In this document: one piece after another, positions 9,601-17,614 of the stretch
Position numbering within the stretch: the stretch's first letter is position 1
How the letters are laid out: the number at the start of each line of letters is the position of its first letter
Assembly: GCA_019136545.1 (NCBI GenBank)
Contig: JAGVUA010000126.1
Span: forward strand, 1 to 32,028
Direction: 5' to 3'
Length of the DNA: 32,028 nt
Source of the DNA: Betaproteobacteria bacterium
GTDB taxonomy: Bacteria; Pseudomonadota; Gammaproteobacteria; Burkholderiales; Rhodocyclaceae
Made by a program: the position numbers and the translations under genes
The notes under the pieces: generated by a model
Database searches by the model: none
What the model saw: the letters and a program-made list of their open reading frames with translations, nothing else
Told to the model about the DNA's origin: nothing

Positions 9601-10076
9601 CCGGCGGCCAGCCATTGACCGACGTCGCCGGCACCCGCTCCCGAAAGCGCAATCAGCCCCGCGTTGTCGCCCGCGGAAAAGTCAGCCAGCGTGGCACGCC
9701 GAATCTCGGCGCGGCCGTGCCGGCGCGGCAGCAGATAGGCCGAGGTCAGCAGTTCGCACAGACGCAGGTAGCCGATGCGATTTTTCGCCAGCAGCAGCAG
9801 ACGCGACGCGCCGTCGCGTCCCGTATCCTCCTCATCGGCGATCCAGACGTCGGCGCCGATGATCGGCTTGATGCCGGCGCCACGCGCGCCCTGATAGAAC
9901 TTGACCATGCCGAACAGATTGGCCAGATCGGTGAGCGCCAGCGCCGGCATGTCATCGGCCCGCGCCCGCGCAATCGCGCCGTCGAGACGGGTCAGGCCGT
10001 CGGTGATCGAGTATTCGCTGTGCAGCCGCAGATGGACGAATCGGACTTCGGGCGGCGAAGTTGCAGGAGGGAGCAT
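6600..10076 (-). CDS. dnaE: DNA polymerase III subunit alpha
   Basis: The 1158-residue replicative polymerase, close to the E. coli length of 1160. An N-terminal PHP domain opens with FVHLRLHSEYSITDG. The C-family palm follows, with the catalytic aspartates D415 and D417 in PDFDIDF and a third, D569, in VKFDFLGLRTL. Next comes the finger region with YRPGPMENIP, then a helix-hairpin-helix/beta-binding region and an OB-fold near the C-terminus. The start at 10076 places the PHP motif close to the N-terminus as expected; the first ~10 residues (MLPPATSPPE) are not conserved and a slightly later start is conceivable. It is divergent from the diguanylate cyclase gene, with 95 bp between them, and is followed by the coupled WbuC-type cupin gene. 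Confidence 0.98.
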   Translation of the reverse strand: MLPPATSPPEVRFVHLRLHSEYSITDGLTRLDGAIARARADDMPALALTDLANLFGMVKFYQGARGAGIKPIIGADVWIADEEDTGRDGASRLLLLAKNRIGYLRLCELLTSAYLLPRRHGRAEIRRATLADFSAGDNAGLIALSGAGAGDVGQWLAAGKPDRAAACARQWAALFPGGYYLEIQRYGQPHQEALIAQTLALAGELDLPVVATHPVQFLERGDHEAHEARVCIAEGYVLADPRRPRAFTEEQYFKSQAEMAELFADLPEALENAVEIARRCNLSIELGKSKLPIFPTPDGVSLDDHLAAQSRAGLEARLLQLFPDPAERESQRLRYAERLEFEIKTIQQMGFPGYFLIVADFIQWAKHNGVPVGPGRGSGAGSLVAYSLLITDLDPIRYELLFERFLNPERVSMPDFDIDFCQEGRDRVIDYVKKKYGSHAVSQIATFGTMAAKAVIRDVGRVLDLGFNFVDQFAKLIPNELGITLDKAMAAEPAITQRLDEEEGLKTLWELALKLEGLTRNVGMHAGGVLIAPGKLTDFCPLYSADGGLATVSQFDKDDVESAGLVKFDFLGLRTLTILAEAAHFALAVDGVAVDLDALPLDDRSTYDHVFKNANTTAVFQFESGGMKDTLVQAKPDCIEDLIALNALYRPGPMENIPSFVARKHKREKVIYPHPNLEKVLSNTYGIMIYQEQVMQAAQVIAGYSLGGADLLRRAMGKKKPEEMAKERTKFVTGAGANGIDERLANEIFDTMEKFAGYGFNKSHAAAYSVVAFQTAWLKHHHPAAFMAATLSSEMANTDKVQFFFQNGLDNGLTFLPPDINRSGIRFQPVDGRTVRYGLGAIKGTGDSALGVILKAREAGPFLDLFDFCKRVDKRVVNRRVVEALVRAGAFDAIDDHRHKLLSSVGVALETAEQSERNALQGGLFDLGATGEAPSTPYVDAARWGERERLLQEKQALGFFLSGHPFNEYAREVSSFVKRRLAQLEPQRDAVLMAGVVTGLRTQMSRRGKMAIVTLDDASAQLDVTVYNELWETERARIREDELLLVEGKVSRDDYTGGLRVNADRLLTLGEARGRYAKVLRLSMNGGTRAGDAQRLQTLLAPHRGMGDGGCPVRLAYRNGEAEAEIPLPDNWRVSLDDKLLDALSDWLSADNVKVVYP

Positions 10077-10138
10077 GGCGAAATTTTACCTCCCGTCACT
10101 CGACCGTCAGTACCCCATTGAGTGAAAAGGTCAAAAGC

Positions 10139-10144
10139 TATAAT
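10139..10144 (+). promoter_or_regulatory. Predicted -10 element of diguanylate cyclase 1
   Basis: A consensus TATAAT lies 27 nt before the ATG at 10172. The best -35 candidate is TTGAGT at 10118-10123 with a short 15-nt spacer, so the -35 is uncertain. Confidence 0.5.
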
Positions 10145-10171
10145 CGGCCAAATCACCTTCGCCGACTTTTC

Positions 10172-11230
10172 ATGGACCCTCTGCTGAGCCACGTCGACCT
10201 CATCACCCGCCAGCGTCATCGCGGCGAGTTGGCCTTGCGCGTCGTGGCGGCGCTGCGCGAAATGGCCGGCGCCCGGCGGGTCAGCCTGTACAAGGTCTTC
10301 CATCATCCGCACGACACCCTGGTCGGGCTCGCGGCCGTGGCGGACGGCAAAGGCGTGCGGAGCTTCGACGACGGCCTCGACCTGCCGGCCGACACGACAT
10401 CGATCGATGAGCTTCCTCATCTGCGCGATCACCTGAACGCAGGCGTCGGCGCCGGCGATGCCATGCCGGCCCGCAAAGCTCCCCATCAGGTCTTCACGCT
10501 CGGCCGCGACCGGGGGGCACCGCTCGGCTTGGTCGATATCGAAGGCGCCGCGCCCATCGAGGACTATCGACGAGACCTGGTCGAAGGCCTGTTGGTACTG
10601 ATGCTCAACTGCCTGGACATGCTCGACTACAGCGAAACCGACACGCTGACCGGTCTGCTCAATCGCAAGACCTTCGACCAGTTCCTGATCGACATCCTGT
10701 CAAGCATCAACAGCAAGGGGGACGGCGCGATATCCGTCGACACGTCGCACCCGGCTCGCCGGCTCGCGCATCCCGGGGTATCGCAGCACTGGCTCGGCGT
10801 GGTGGACGTCGACCATTTCAAGCAAATCAACGACCGCTACGGACACTTGATCGGCGACGAAGTCCTGATCCTGATCGCCCACCTGATGAAGTCGTCATTC
10901 CGCTTCCAGGACAGGCTGTTCCGTTTCGGCGGCGAAGAGTTCGTCGTGCTGCTCAAGCCGACGGAACTGGACAACGCCGAGCGGGCGTTCGAGCGCTTTC
11001 GTCGCCGCATGGAGGCGCACAGCTTTCCACAGGTGGGACAAGCCACGGTCAGTATCGGCTTCACCCGTATCGGGCCCCACGACAACCCGGCCCACATACT
11101 GGGCCAGGCGGACGAGGCCCTTTACTGGGCAAAAGGCCATGGCCGCAACCGCACCTGCTCCTATCCGAAACTGTGCGCCGAAGGCCACCTGACGCCGCAC
11201 GTGGTCAACACCGAAGTCGACCTGTTCTGA
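10172..11230 (+). CDS. Diguanylate cyclase with intact inhibitory site (GGEEF)
   Basis: A 352-residue protein with a C-terminal GGDEF domain that makes cyclic di-GMP from two GTP. The active-site motif is GGEEF at residues 253-257. An RxxD inhibitory site (RFQD, 244-247) lies exactly five residues before it, so product feedback is expected. The upstream part of the domain has DTLTGLLNRKTF and DVDHFKQIND, with the usual metal-binding Asp. Between these two blocks lies a ~25-residue hydrophilic insertion. The N-terminal ~150 residues look like a GAF-type sensory fold without recognisable ligand residues; no membrane segments are seen, so the protein is probably cytosolic. The start at 10172 follows a TATAAT box by 27 nt; a longer frame would run back through the promoter. 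The gene ends 13 nt from the convergent ParA gene. Confidence 0.93.
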   Translation: MDPLLSHVDLITRQRHRGELALRVVAALREMAGARRVSLYKVFHHPHDTLVGLAAVADGKGVRSFDDGLDLPADTTSIDELPHLRDHLNAGVGAGDAMPARKAPHQVFTLGRDRGAPLGLVDIEGAAPIEDYRRDLVEGLLVLMLNCLDMLDYSETDTLTGLLNRKTFDQFLIDILSSINSKGDGAISVDTSHPARRLAHPGVSQHWLGVVDVDHFKQINDRYGHLIGDEVLILIAHLMKSSFRFQDRLFRFGGEEFVVLLKPTELDNAERAFERFRRRMEAHSFPQVGQATVSIGFTRIGPHDNPAHILGQADEALYWAKGHGRNRTCSYPKLCAEGHLTPHVVNTEVDLF

Positions 11231-11243
11231 TGCCCCCGAGAAC

Positions 11244-11870
11244 CTAGGTCGCGCCGATCCACTCGATGATCGGCTGCCACTGTGCCCGATCCTGCGTCGA
11301 GCGCGACAGCGACAGATCGAAAATGGTCATGCCGTGAGCGGCCGCCTGCACGTAGTTCTGCGTGTCGCGCAGGAAGGCCAGCACCGGCAAGCCGAGATCG
11401 GCGAGTAAGCGCTCCAGTTCCGCCGCGGCCCGCGTGCGGGCATCGACGCGCATGCCGACCACCGCAAGGCGGCTGCGCTGCCCGCGCATCTTCTTCTCCG
11501 TCGCCAGCGCCTCGAGAAACTGCCCGGTCGCCAGGATGTCGAACAGCGAGGGCTGCAGCGGCACGATGACTCGCTCCACCGCGTCGAGCGCCTGGGTCAG
11601 CTTGGCGCCGTGCAGGCCGGCCGGGCTGTCGAGCACTGCGTGCGTGGTGCCGGCGGGCGGGCGGGCCGGCTTGTCCGCCTCGAGCCGCCACGACGCGATG
11701 CGCGGCAGGACGGCCGGCCGCAGTTTGAGCCATTGGCGCGAGGACTGCTGGCGATCGATGTCGCCCAGCATGACTTGATGTCCCTGGCGGGCCAGCAGGC
11801 CCGCCAGATTGGTGGCCAGCATGCTCTTGCCGCTGCCCCCCTTGGGATTGGCGATGAGAAATGATTTCAT
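11244..11870 (-). CDS. Orphan ParA/MinD-type ATPase 1
   Basis: A 208-residue P-loop ATPase of the ParA/MinD superfamily. The deviant Walker A motif is KGGSGKS at residues 10-16, with the signature lysine K10. The DIDRQQSSRQW block corresponds to the switch I region (DxDxQ) and LDSPAGLHG to Walker B/switch II. It is shorter than chromosomal ParA and has no N-terminal DNA-binding domain. No parB gene or parS-like cluster is nearby, so it is probably not the chromosome segregation ATPase; related orphan ParA proteins position cell-surface machines or chemoreceptors. Its ATG overlaps the stop of the upstream quinone oxidoreductase gene (ATGA), implying co-translation. It converges on diguanylate cyclase 1. 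The cargo is unknown. Confidence 0.88.
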   Translation of the reverse strand: MKSFLIANPKGGSGKSMLATNLAGLLARQGHQVMLGDIDRQQSSRQWLKLRPAVLPRIASWRLEADKPARPPAGTTHAVLDSPAGLHGAKLTQALDAVERVIVPLQPSLFDILATGQFLEALATEKKMRGQRSRLAVVGMRVDARTRAAAELERLLADLGLPVLAFLRDTQNYVQAAAHGMTIFDLSLSRSTQDRAQWQPIIEWIGAT

Positions 11871-12850
11871 GGCAGCATTACCGTCGATCCAGTGGTCTTG
11901 CGGGCGGCCAGGTCGGCTTGCGCCCGGGCCGCGTCCTTGAGCGCATAGGTCTGGTTGACCTCGATCTTCACCTTGCCCGATGTCACGACATCGAACAACT
12001 CGCCGGCCGTGGCCAGCAGATCGGCGCGCTGCGCAGTGTAGCCGAACAATGACGGCCGGGTGAGGAATAGCGAGCCGCGCTTGGTCAGTTCGCCGAGGTC
12101 CAGCGGCGGCACGGTGCCGGAGGCGTTGCCGAACGAAACCATCAACCCCAGCGGCCGCAGGCAGTCGAGCGAAGCGAAGAACGTGTCCTTGCCGATGGAA
12201 TCGTAAACCACCGGCACGCCCGCGCCGCCGGTGATCTGCCGCACGCGCTCGACGAAGTTTTCGCGGGCATAGACGATCGGATGATCGCAGCCGTGCGCCC
12301 GGGCCAGTGCCGCCTTGTCATCCGAGCCGACCGTGCCGATGACGGTGGCCCCCAGCGCCTTGGCCCATTGGCAGACGATCAGGCCGACGCCGCCGGCGGC
12401 GGCATGGATCAGGATGGTATCGCCGGCTTGCACGCGATACGTCCGCCGCAACAGATATTGCGCCGTCATGCCCTGCAGCATCATTGCGGCGGCCGTCTTA
12501 AAGTCGATGCCGGCAGGCAGCTTGACCAGCCGGTCGGCCGGAATGTTGCGCGCCTCGGCATACGCGCCGACGGGTTCGATGGGCCCGCCGGCATAGGCGA
12601 CGCGATCGCCGACGGCGATGTCGGCCACGCCGGCGCCCACCGCCGTGACCACGCCGGCGCCTTCCATGCCCAGCCCCGAGGGCAGGGCCACCGGATACAC
12701 GCCGGCGCGATGGTAGATGTCGATGAAGTTGAGGCCGACCGCCTCGTGTCGCACGGTGGCTTCGCCCGCCGCCGGCGCCGGCAGATCGATCTCCTCCCAG
12801 CACAACACTTCCGGGCCGCCTGTTTGATGAATTCTCATGACATGGGTCAT
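11867..12850 (-). CDS. qor: NADPH:quinone oxidoreductase (zinc-free MDR family, Qor-like)
   Basis: A 327-residue medium-chain dehydrogenase/reductase resembling E. coli Qor. The N-terminus carries GGPEVL and GLNFIDIYHRAGVYP, both typical of quinone oxidoreductases. The nucleotide-binding fold has the AXXGXXG motif in AAAGGVGLIVCQWAKALG. The zinc-binding cysteines of alcohol dehydrogenases are absent. It is expected to reduce quinones or other enones with NADPH in the cytosol. The start at 12850 is supported by GGAGGAG at 12859-12865, 8 nt upstream; a second ATG four codons later is less well placed. It is the first gene of a two-gene unit with ParA 1 (4-nt ATGA overlap) and is divergent from the exported-protein/CapA pair. 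Confidence 0.92.
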   Translation of the reverse strand: MTHVMRIHQTGGPEVLCWEEIDLPAPAAGEATVRHEAVGLNFIDIYHRAGVYPVALPSGLGMEGAGVVTAVGAGVADIAVGDRVAYAGGPIEPVGAYAEARNIPADRLVKLPAGIDFKTAAAMMLQGMTAQYLLRRTYRVQAGDTILIHAAAGGVGLIVCQWAKALGATVIGTVGSDDKAALARAHGCDHPIVYARENFVERVRQITGGAGVPVVYDSIGKDTFFASLDCLRPLGLMVSFGNASGTVPPLDLGELTKRGSLFLTRPSLFGYTAQRADLLATAGELFDVVTSGKVKIEVNQTYALKDAARAQADLAARKTTGSTVMLP

Positions 12851-12858
12851 GTCTGTCG

Positions 12859-12865
12859 CTCCTCC
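12859..12865 (-). promoter_or_regulatory. Ribosome binding site that decides the qor start
   Basis: On the minus strand GGAGGAG lies 8 nt before the ATG at 12850. This supports that start over the ATG at 12838. Confidence 0.7.
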
Positions 12866-12934
12866 GGGTTATCGTCGTTTTTCGCGGAAGGCCATTTTAA
12901 CCGCGGACATGGTCGAGGCGCGCCTCAGACATGC

Positions 12935-12963
12935 TTGAGGCCGCCGCACAAGTCGGTTATAAG
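12935..12963 (+). promoter_or_regulatory. Predicted sigma-70 promoter of the exported-protein/capA pair
   Basis: TTGAGG (12935-12940) and TATAAG (12958-12963) are separated by 17 nt. Transcription would begin near 12970. This leaves the ATG at 12972 almost leaderless and gives the ATG at 12996 a leader of about 26 nt. Confidence 0.55.
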
Positions 12964-12971
12964 AACGCCCC

Positions 12972-13421
12972 ATGGCGAAGGCGATCTTGCGGAACATGAC
13001 TACCTGCCGGCGCGCGGCACGCGCCGTCGCGCTGTCTTGCGCCGTCGCCGCCGCCCCCGCGGCCCCAACTGTCCAGGCGGCACCGCTGCTGCGCTGCGAG
13101 GTGGACCACGGCGGGCGGACATGGCGGGTGGACACCGCGCCGGTAGCCGACCCCTACGGCGTCCAGCCGCTCGACATCGGCGGCAGGTTCCGCTTCAAGG
13201 CCGTGATGGTTGGCGACGAGCGGCAGGTCGAGTACGTCAAGCTCTACGCCTATTACCAGACGCGCCGCACGCCGGTGCTGCTGCATGAAGCGAAGTATTT
13301 GGCGCCCAAGGCCGGCGCCGCCCCGGTTGGCACGCCGCTGACCGGCGAACACACCGTCTTCAGCCCGCATCTGGAACGGGAGATGCGCTACCACTGCACG
13401 CTGCACGAGGCGGCGCCATGA
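12972..13421 (+). CDS. Exported protein of unknown function
   Basis: A 149-residue protein, not recognised. A signal peptide is evident (Arg-rich start, alanine-rich core, likely cleavage after VQAA), so it should be periplasmic. The mature part is about 110 residues with two cysteines, one near the N-terminus (LLRCEVDHGG) and one near the C-terminus (MRYHCTLHE); they could pair in the periplasm. Its sequence pattern suggests a small beta-rich fold. The predicted promoter places transcription start near 12970, so the ATG at 12996 (MTTCRRAARAV) may be the true start, giving 141 residues. Its stop overlaps the capA start (ATGA), so the two are co-translated and may act together on envelope polymers or phosphate esters; this last point is inference. 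Confidence 0.7.
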   Translation: MAKAILRNMTTCRRAARAVALSCAVAAAPAAPTVQAAPLLRCEVDHGGRTWRVDTAPVADPYGVQPLDIGGRFRFKAVMVGDERQVEYVKLYAYYQTRRTPVLLHEAKYLAPKAGAAPVGTPLTGEHTVFSPHLEREMRYHCTLHEAAP

Positions 13422-14368
13422 GGCTTGCGCATCTGCTGGCCGCCATGGCGCTGGGCGCGGCGACCTGGCTGGCGCAGGCCGAAACGCCCGAACCCGTCGT
13501 GTCGATCGCCTTCGTCGGCGACATCATGCTCGCCGAATCCGTCGGGCCGCGGATCAAGCGCGGTCACGATCCCTTCGCCCCTTTCGCCCATCTGCTCGAC
13601 GCCGCCGACCTCCGCGTCGGCAACCTCGAATGCGTCGTCGCCACGCGCGGCGAAGCGGTGCCGGACAAGCCGTATACCTTTCGAGCCCATCCGCGCGTGC
13701 TGACCCTCCTCAAGCGCCATTTCGATGCGCTCAGCCTGGCCAACAACCATTCCGGCGATTACGGTCCGGTCGCCTTCGGCGAGATGCTCGACCGGCTCGA
13801 ACGCGCGGGCATGGCCTATTTCGGCGGCGGCCGCGACCTGGCGCAGGCCCACGCGCCGCTGATCGTCGAGCGCAAGGGGCTGCGTATCGCCCTGCTCGGC
13901 TACAACGAGTTTTTCCCGCGCAGCTTCGAGGCCGACGTCGGCAAGCCGGGCATCGCCTGGAGCGAGGACGAGCAGGTGCGGCTCGATGTGGCCAACGCGC
14001 GCAGCCGCTACCACGCGGACCTGGTCATTCCCTTCATGCATTGGGGCTGGGAGCACGAACCGCGGGCCAGCGCGCGGCAGCGGCAACTGGCGCGCCTGAT
14101 GATCGACGCCGGCGCCGATGCGGTGGTCGGCGGCCACCCTCACGTGGTGCAGGATTACGAGGAATACCGCGGCAAGCCGATCATCTACAGCCTCGGCAAC
14201 TTCGTCTTCGACGGCTTCAACAACCGCGACAACAACACGGGCTGGCTGCTGCGCATGGAACTGGACCGGCAGGGCGTCAGGCGCTGGCGAACCGCCGTGG
14301 CACGCATCGACAGCCACGGCACGCCCCATCCCGCGACCGAGTCCGGCCCCGCCTACCTCCGCAGGTGA
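13418..14368 (+). CDS. CapA-family (PGA_cap) metallophosphatase-like exported protein
   Basis: A 316-residue protein of the CapA/PgsA (PGA_cap) family, which has a calcineurin-like metallophosphoesterase fold. A signal peptide covers about residues 1-21 (AQA). The metal-site motifs appear in order: VGDIML (Asp35), GNLE (about 68-71), NNHSGDYG, and GGHPHVVQ. The family is named for poly-gamma-glutamate capsule synthesis, but many members are of unknown role. No capB, capC or ligase gene is nearby, so poly-glutamate production is not supported here. It is coupled to the preceding exported protein by a 4-nt ATGA overlap. Its last 16 bases overlap the 3' end of maeB on the other strand. Confidence 0.88.
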   Translation: MRLAHLLAAMALGAATWLAQAETPEPVVSIAFVGDIMLAESVGPRIKRGHDPFAPFAHLLDAADLRVGNLECVVATRGEAVPDKPYTFRAHPRVLTLLKRHFDALSLANNHSGDYGPVAFGEMLDRLERAGMAYFGGGRDLAQAHAPLIVERKGLRIALLGYNEFFPRSFEADVGKPGIAWSEDEQVRLDVANARSRYHADLVIPFMHWGWEHEPRASARQRQLARLMIDAGADAVVGGHPHVVQDYEEYRGKPIIYSLGNFVFDGFNNRDNNTGWLLRMELDRQGVRRWRTAVARIDSHGTPHPATESGPAYLRR

Positions 14369-16641
14369 TTGGCGTCCACCACGGAGAGCGCCGTCATGTT
14401 CACCAGCCGGCGCACCGTCGCGGTCGGCGTCAGGATGTGCACCGGCTTGGCGGCGCCGAGCAGGATCGGTCCGACGGTGACGCCGTCGCCATTCACCGCC
14501 TTGATCAGGTTGAAGGCGATGTTGGCGGCATCGAGGTTGGGCATCACCAACAGGTTGGCCTCGCCGCGCAGCTTGCAGTCGGGATAGATCCGCTGGCGGA
14601 TTTCCTCCGACAACGCGGCATCGCCATGCATTTCGCCATCGACTTCGAGGCCGGGCGCGCGCGCGACGATCAGTTCGCGCGTGCGGCTCATTTTCAGCGC
14701 CGACGACGAGCGCAGGCTGCCGAAGTTGGAATGCGACAGCAACGCCACTTTCGGCGTCAGGCCGAAGCGGCGCACTTCCTCGGCCGCCATCAGCGTGATC
14801 TCGGCCAGCAGTTCGGCGCTCGGCTCCTCATTGACGTAGGTGTCGCAGATGAACAGCGTATGTTGGGGCAGCAACAGCAAGTTCATGGCCGCGAAACAGT
14901 GCGCGCTCGGATCGAGGCCGATGACGTCGCGCACCTGGTTGAGATGCTTGGCGTGCTTGCCGACGATGCCGCACAGCACGGCGTCGACGTCGCCCCGGCG
15001 CAGCAGCATGCAGCCGATCAAGGTGTTGTCCGAGCGCAGGCGCTGCTTGGCGATTTCCGGCGTGATGCCCTGGCGGCCGCGCAGCTGGTGATATTCCTGC
15101 CAGAGTTCCTTGTAGCGCGCATCGGCATCCGGATTGATGACCTCGAAGTCGCGCCCGGCGCCGATGCGCAAGCCGGCGCGCTCGATGCGGTTCTGGATGA
15201 CCTCGGGCCGGCCGATCACCAGGGGCCGGGCCAAGCCCTCGTCGAGCACCGCCTGCACGGCGCGCAGCGTCCGCTCGTCCTCGCCCTCGCAGTACAGCAC
15301 CCGGCGCGGCGACTGCTTGGCCGCCGTGAATACCGGCTTCATGACGAAGCCGGAGTGATAGACGAAGCTGTTCAGCCGTTCGTGATAGGCGGCGAAATCG
15401 GCGATGGGGCGTATCGCCACGCCTGACTCTTGTGCCGCCCGCGCCACGGCCGGCGCCACCTTGACGATCAGGCGCGGGTCGAACGGCCGCGGGATCAGGT
15501 AGTCGGGACCGAAGCGCTGCGATTCGCCGCCGTAGGCGCGCGCCACGACGTCGGAGCTTTCCGCCTGGGCCAGTTCGGCCAGCGCCCGCACGGCGGCGAG
15601 CTTCATGTGCTCGGTGATGGTCGTCGCCCCGGCGTCGAGCGCGCCGCGAAATATGAAGGGGAAGCACAGCACGTTGTTCACCTGGTTCGGGTAATCCGAA
15701 CGGCCGGTGGCCATGATGGCGTCGGGGCGGACTTTGTGCGCCTCCTCGGGCAGGATTTCGGGCGTCGGGTTGGCCAGCGCCAGGATCAGCGGCTCGGCGG
15801 CCATTTTCGCCACCATGTCGGGCTTGAGCACACCGCCGGCCGAGAGGCCGAGGAAGACGTCGGCGCCCTCGATGACCTCGGCCAGCGTGCGCTGTTCGGT
15901 CCGCTTGGCGTAGCGCGCTTTGATCGGATCCATCAGCGTCGTCCGGCCTTCGTACACCAGGCCTTCGATGTCGGTGACCCAGATGTTCTCGACGCGCACG
16001 CCGAGGCTGACCAGCAGGTCGAGGCAGGCCAGCGCCGCCGCGCCGGCACCCGAGGTGACGAGCTTGACGTTTTCGATGTGCTTGCCGATCAGATGCAGGC
16101 CGTTGAGCACCGCGGCGCCGACGACGATGGCCGTGCCGTGCTGGTCGTCGTGGAAAACCGGGATGCGCATGCGCTCGCGCAGCTTCTGCTCGATGTAGAA
16201 GCATTCCGGCGCCTTGATGTCCTCGAGATTGATGCCGCCGAAAGTCGGCTCCATGGCGGCAATGTGCTCGATCAGCTTGTCGGGATCGGGCTCGTCGAGC
16301 TCGATGTCGAAGACGTCGATGCCGGAAAACTTCTTGAACAGCACGCCCTTGCCTTCCATCACCGGCTTGGCGGCCAGCGGGCCGATGTTGCCCAGGCCGA
16401 GCACCGCCGTGCCGTTGGTCACCACGGCGACCAGGTTGGCTCGGGAAGTCAGCCGTGACGCCGCGCCGGCATCGGCGACGATGGCGTCGCAGGCGGCCGC
16501 CACGCCGGGCGAGTACGCCAGCGCCAGATCACGCTGGTTGGTCAGGCTCTTGGTGGGGACGACGGCGATCTTCCCGGGGGTCGGAAACTGGTGATACTCG
16601 ATCGCGGCGTTCGACAAATCCGCATTCTGGTCTTTGTTCAT
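14353..16641 (-). CDS. maeB: NADP-dependent malic enzyme with C-terminal phosphotransacetylase domain
   Basis: A 762-residue hybrid enzyme that decarboxylates malate to pyruvate with NADP. The malic enzyme part covers about residues 1-430: [15 protein letters not shown] and the tyrosine of [13 protein letters not shown] near the N-terminus, then [10 protein letters not shown] and [15 protein letters not shown] with metal- and substrate-binding acids. The remainder matches a phosphotransacetylase (PTA/PTB) domain, which in MaeB proteins acts as an acetyl-CoA-responsive regulatory module and usually has no transacetylase activity. The length matches E. coli MaeB (759). It supplies NADPH and pyruvate when growing on C2 or C4 substrates or aromatics. 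It is divergent from ParA 2 and convergent, with a 16-nt overlap, to capA. Confidence 0.97.
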   Translation of the reverse strand: MNKDQNADLSNAAIEYHQFPTPGKIAVVPTKSLTNQRDLALAYSPGVAAACDAIVADAGAASRLTSRANLVAVVTNGTAVLGLGNIGPLAAKPVMEGKGVLFKKFSGIDVFDIELDEPDPDKLIEHIAAMEPTFGGINLEDIKAPECFYIEQKLRERMRIPVFHDDQHGTAIVVGAAVLNGLHLIGKHIENVKLVTSGAGAAALACLDLLVSLGVRVENIWVTDIEGLVYEGRTTLMDPIKARYAKRTEQRTLAEVIEGADVFLGLSAGGVLKPDMVAKMAAEPLILALANPTPEILPEEAHKVRPDAIMATGRSDYPNQVNNVLCFPFIFRGALDAGATTITEHMKLAAVRALAELAQAESSDVVARAYGGESQRFGPDYLIPRPFDPRLIVKVAPAVARAAQESGVAIRPIADFAAYHERLNSFVYHSGFVMKPVFTAAKQSPRRVLYCEGEDERTLRAVQAVLDEGLARPLVIGRPEVIQNRIERAGLRIGAGRDFEVINPDADARYKELWQEYHQLRGRQGITPEIAKQRLRSDNTLIGCMLLRRGDVDAVLCGIVGKHAKHLNQVRDVIGLDPSAHCFAAMNLLLLPQHTLFICDTYVNEEPSAELLAEITLMAAEEVRRFGLTPKVALLSHSNFGSLRSSSALKMSRTRELIVARAPGLEVDGEMHGDAALSEEIRQRIYPDCKLRGEANLLVMPNLDAANIAFNLIKAVNGDGVTVGPILLGAAKPVHILTPTATVRRLVNMTALSVVDANHLRR

Positions 16642-16722
16642 GATGGCAACCGAAGTCAGGCGAACGGCAAGTTTACCCGCGCTTCCTGATGCGGCGCTTA
16701 CGCGCGCCGGCGGCCTGAATAT

Positions 16723-16731
16723 TGCATTGCA
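16723..16731. promoter_or_regulatory. TGCA-T-TGCA dyad between maeB and ParA 2
   Basis: The 9-nt palindrome TGCATTGCA, within ATTGCATTGCAT, lies in the 147-bp divergent maeB/ParA 2 region. The same 9-nt core forms the centre of the longer dyad at 22023-22039. A regulatory role is only suggested by position and recurrence. Confidence 0.3.
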
Positions 16732-16788
16732 TCATCCCATGCCGCGTCTATGCGAAAATCGCGCATCACCCTTTGCGAGATGTCCGCC

Positions 16789-17589
16789 ATGAAACGCGTC
16801 GTGTTCAATCAAAAAGGTGGCGTCGGCAAGAGCACAATCACCTGCAACCTTGCCGCCATCGCCGCCAGCCGGGGACTGCGTACCCTGGTGGTGGACCTCG
16901 ATCCACAAGCGAACTCCACCCGCTACCTGCTCGGCGAGCAGCCGGCGGAAAACACCGCCACCGAATTCTTCGACCAGATGCTCAACTTCAAGGTGCGGCC
17001 GAAGGCAACGGAGGAATTCCTGCACGCGACGCCCTTCGAGAATCTCTTTCTGTTGCCCGCCGACGCCGCGCTCGAGGAACTCCAGGCCAAGCTCGAGTCG
17101 CGCTACAAGATCTACAAGCTGCGCGAGGCGCTCGACGCGCTCGAGGGCTTCGACCAGATCTGGATCGACACGCCGCCGGCGCTGCATTTCTATACGCGCT
17201 CGGCGCTGATCGCTGCCGATGCCTGCCTGATCCCATTCGATTGCGACGACTTCGCCCGCCAGGCGCTCTATACGTTGATGGCGAACGTGGCCGAGATTCG
17301 CGCCGACCACAATGCCGACCTGGTGGTGGAGGGCATCGTCGTCAACCAGTTCCAGCCGCGCGCCACCTTGCCGCAGGCGATCGTCGACGAGTTGCGCGAA
17401 GAAAAGCTGCCGGTGCTGGCCAGCCACCTGTCCTCATCGGTAAAGATCAAGGAATCGCATCGGTTGGCCCGGCCGATGATCCACCTCGATCGCAGCCACA
17501 AGCTGGCGTGCGAATTCACCGCCTTGTACGAGGAACTGGAGAAGCTCGCCCGCGCGCGCAGCCGAACCGCCGCCCGCCGACGGGCCTGA
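16789..17589 (+). CDS. Orphan ParA-family ATPase 2
   Basis: A 266-residue P-loop ATPase of the ParA family. The Walker A motif is KGGVGKST at residues 9-16, followed by the switch I block DLDPQANST and a Walker B-like [10 protein letters not shown]. The C-terminal half has [10 protein letters not shown] and a basic tail ([10 protein letters not shown]) that could bind DNA or membrane phosphate. This resembles a widespread stand-alone ParA group in beta- and gammaproteobacteria whose role is mostly undefined. No ParB partner is adjacent. The start at 16789 puts the P-loop at the usual distance from the N-terminus; ATGs at 16780 and 16750 are alternatives with no better ribosome binding site. 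It is divergent from maeB and converges on the response-regulator diguanylate cyclase. Confidence 0.88.
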   Translation: MKRVVFNQKGGVGKSTITCNLAAIAASRGLRTLVVDLDPQANSTRYLLGEQPAENTATEFFDQMLNFKVRPKATEEFLHATPFENLFLLPADAALEELQAKLESRYKIYKLREALDALEGFDQIWIDTPPALHFYTRSALIAADACLIPFDCDDFARQALYTLMANVAEIRADHNADLVVEGIVVNQFQPRATLPQAIVDELREEKLPVLASHLSSSVKIKESHRLARPMIHLDRSHKLACEFTALYEELEKLARARSRTAARRRA

Positions 17590-17614
17590 GTTCCGGCCCT
17601 GACGGCGCCCGGCC

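Noticed and set aside
7221-10121. A 966-residue open frame on the plus strand opposite dnaE
   Set aside because: It mirrors dnaE codons and shows no family motifs; dnaE is complete on the other strand.
13418-14368. Poly-gamma-glutamate capsule operon
   Set aside because: Only a CapA-family gene is present; no capB or capC genes accompany it.
16722-16754. A TTGCAT/TATGCG promoter for ParA 2
   Set aside because: The -10 match is poor (TATGCG); too weak to list as a feature.
11244-17589. Chromosome-partitioning parAB locus
   Set aside because: Both ATPases lack an adjacent parB, and no parS-like cluster was seen.
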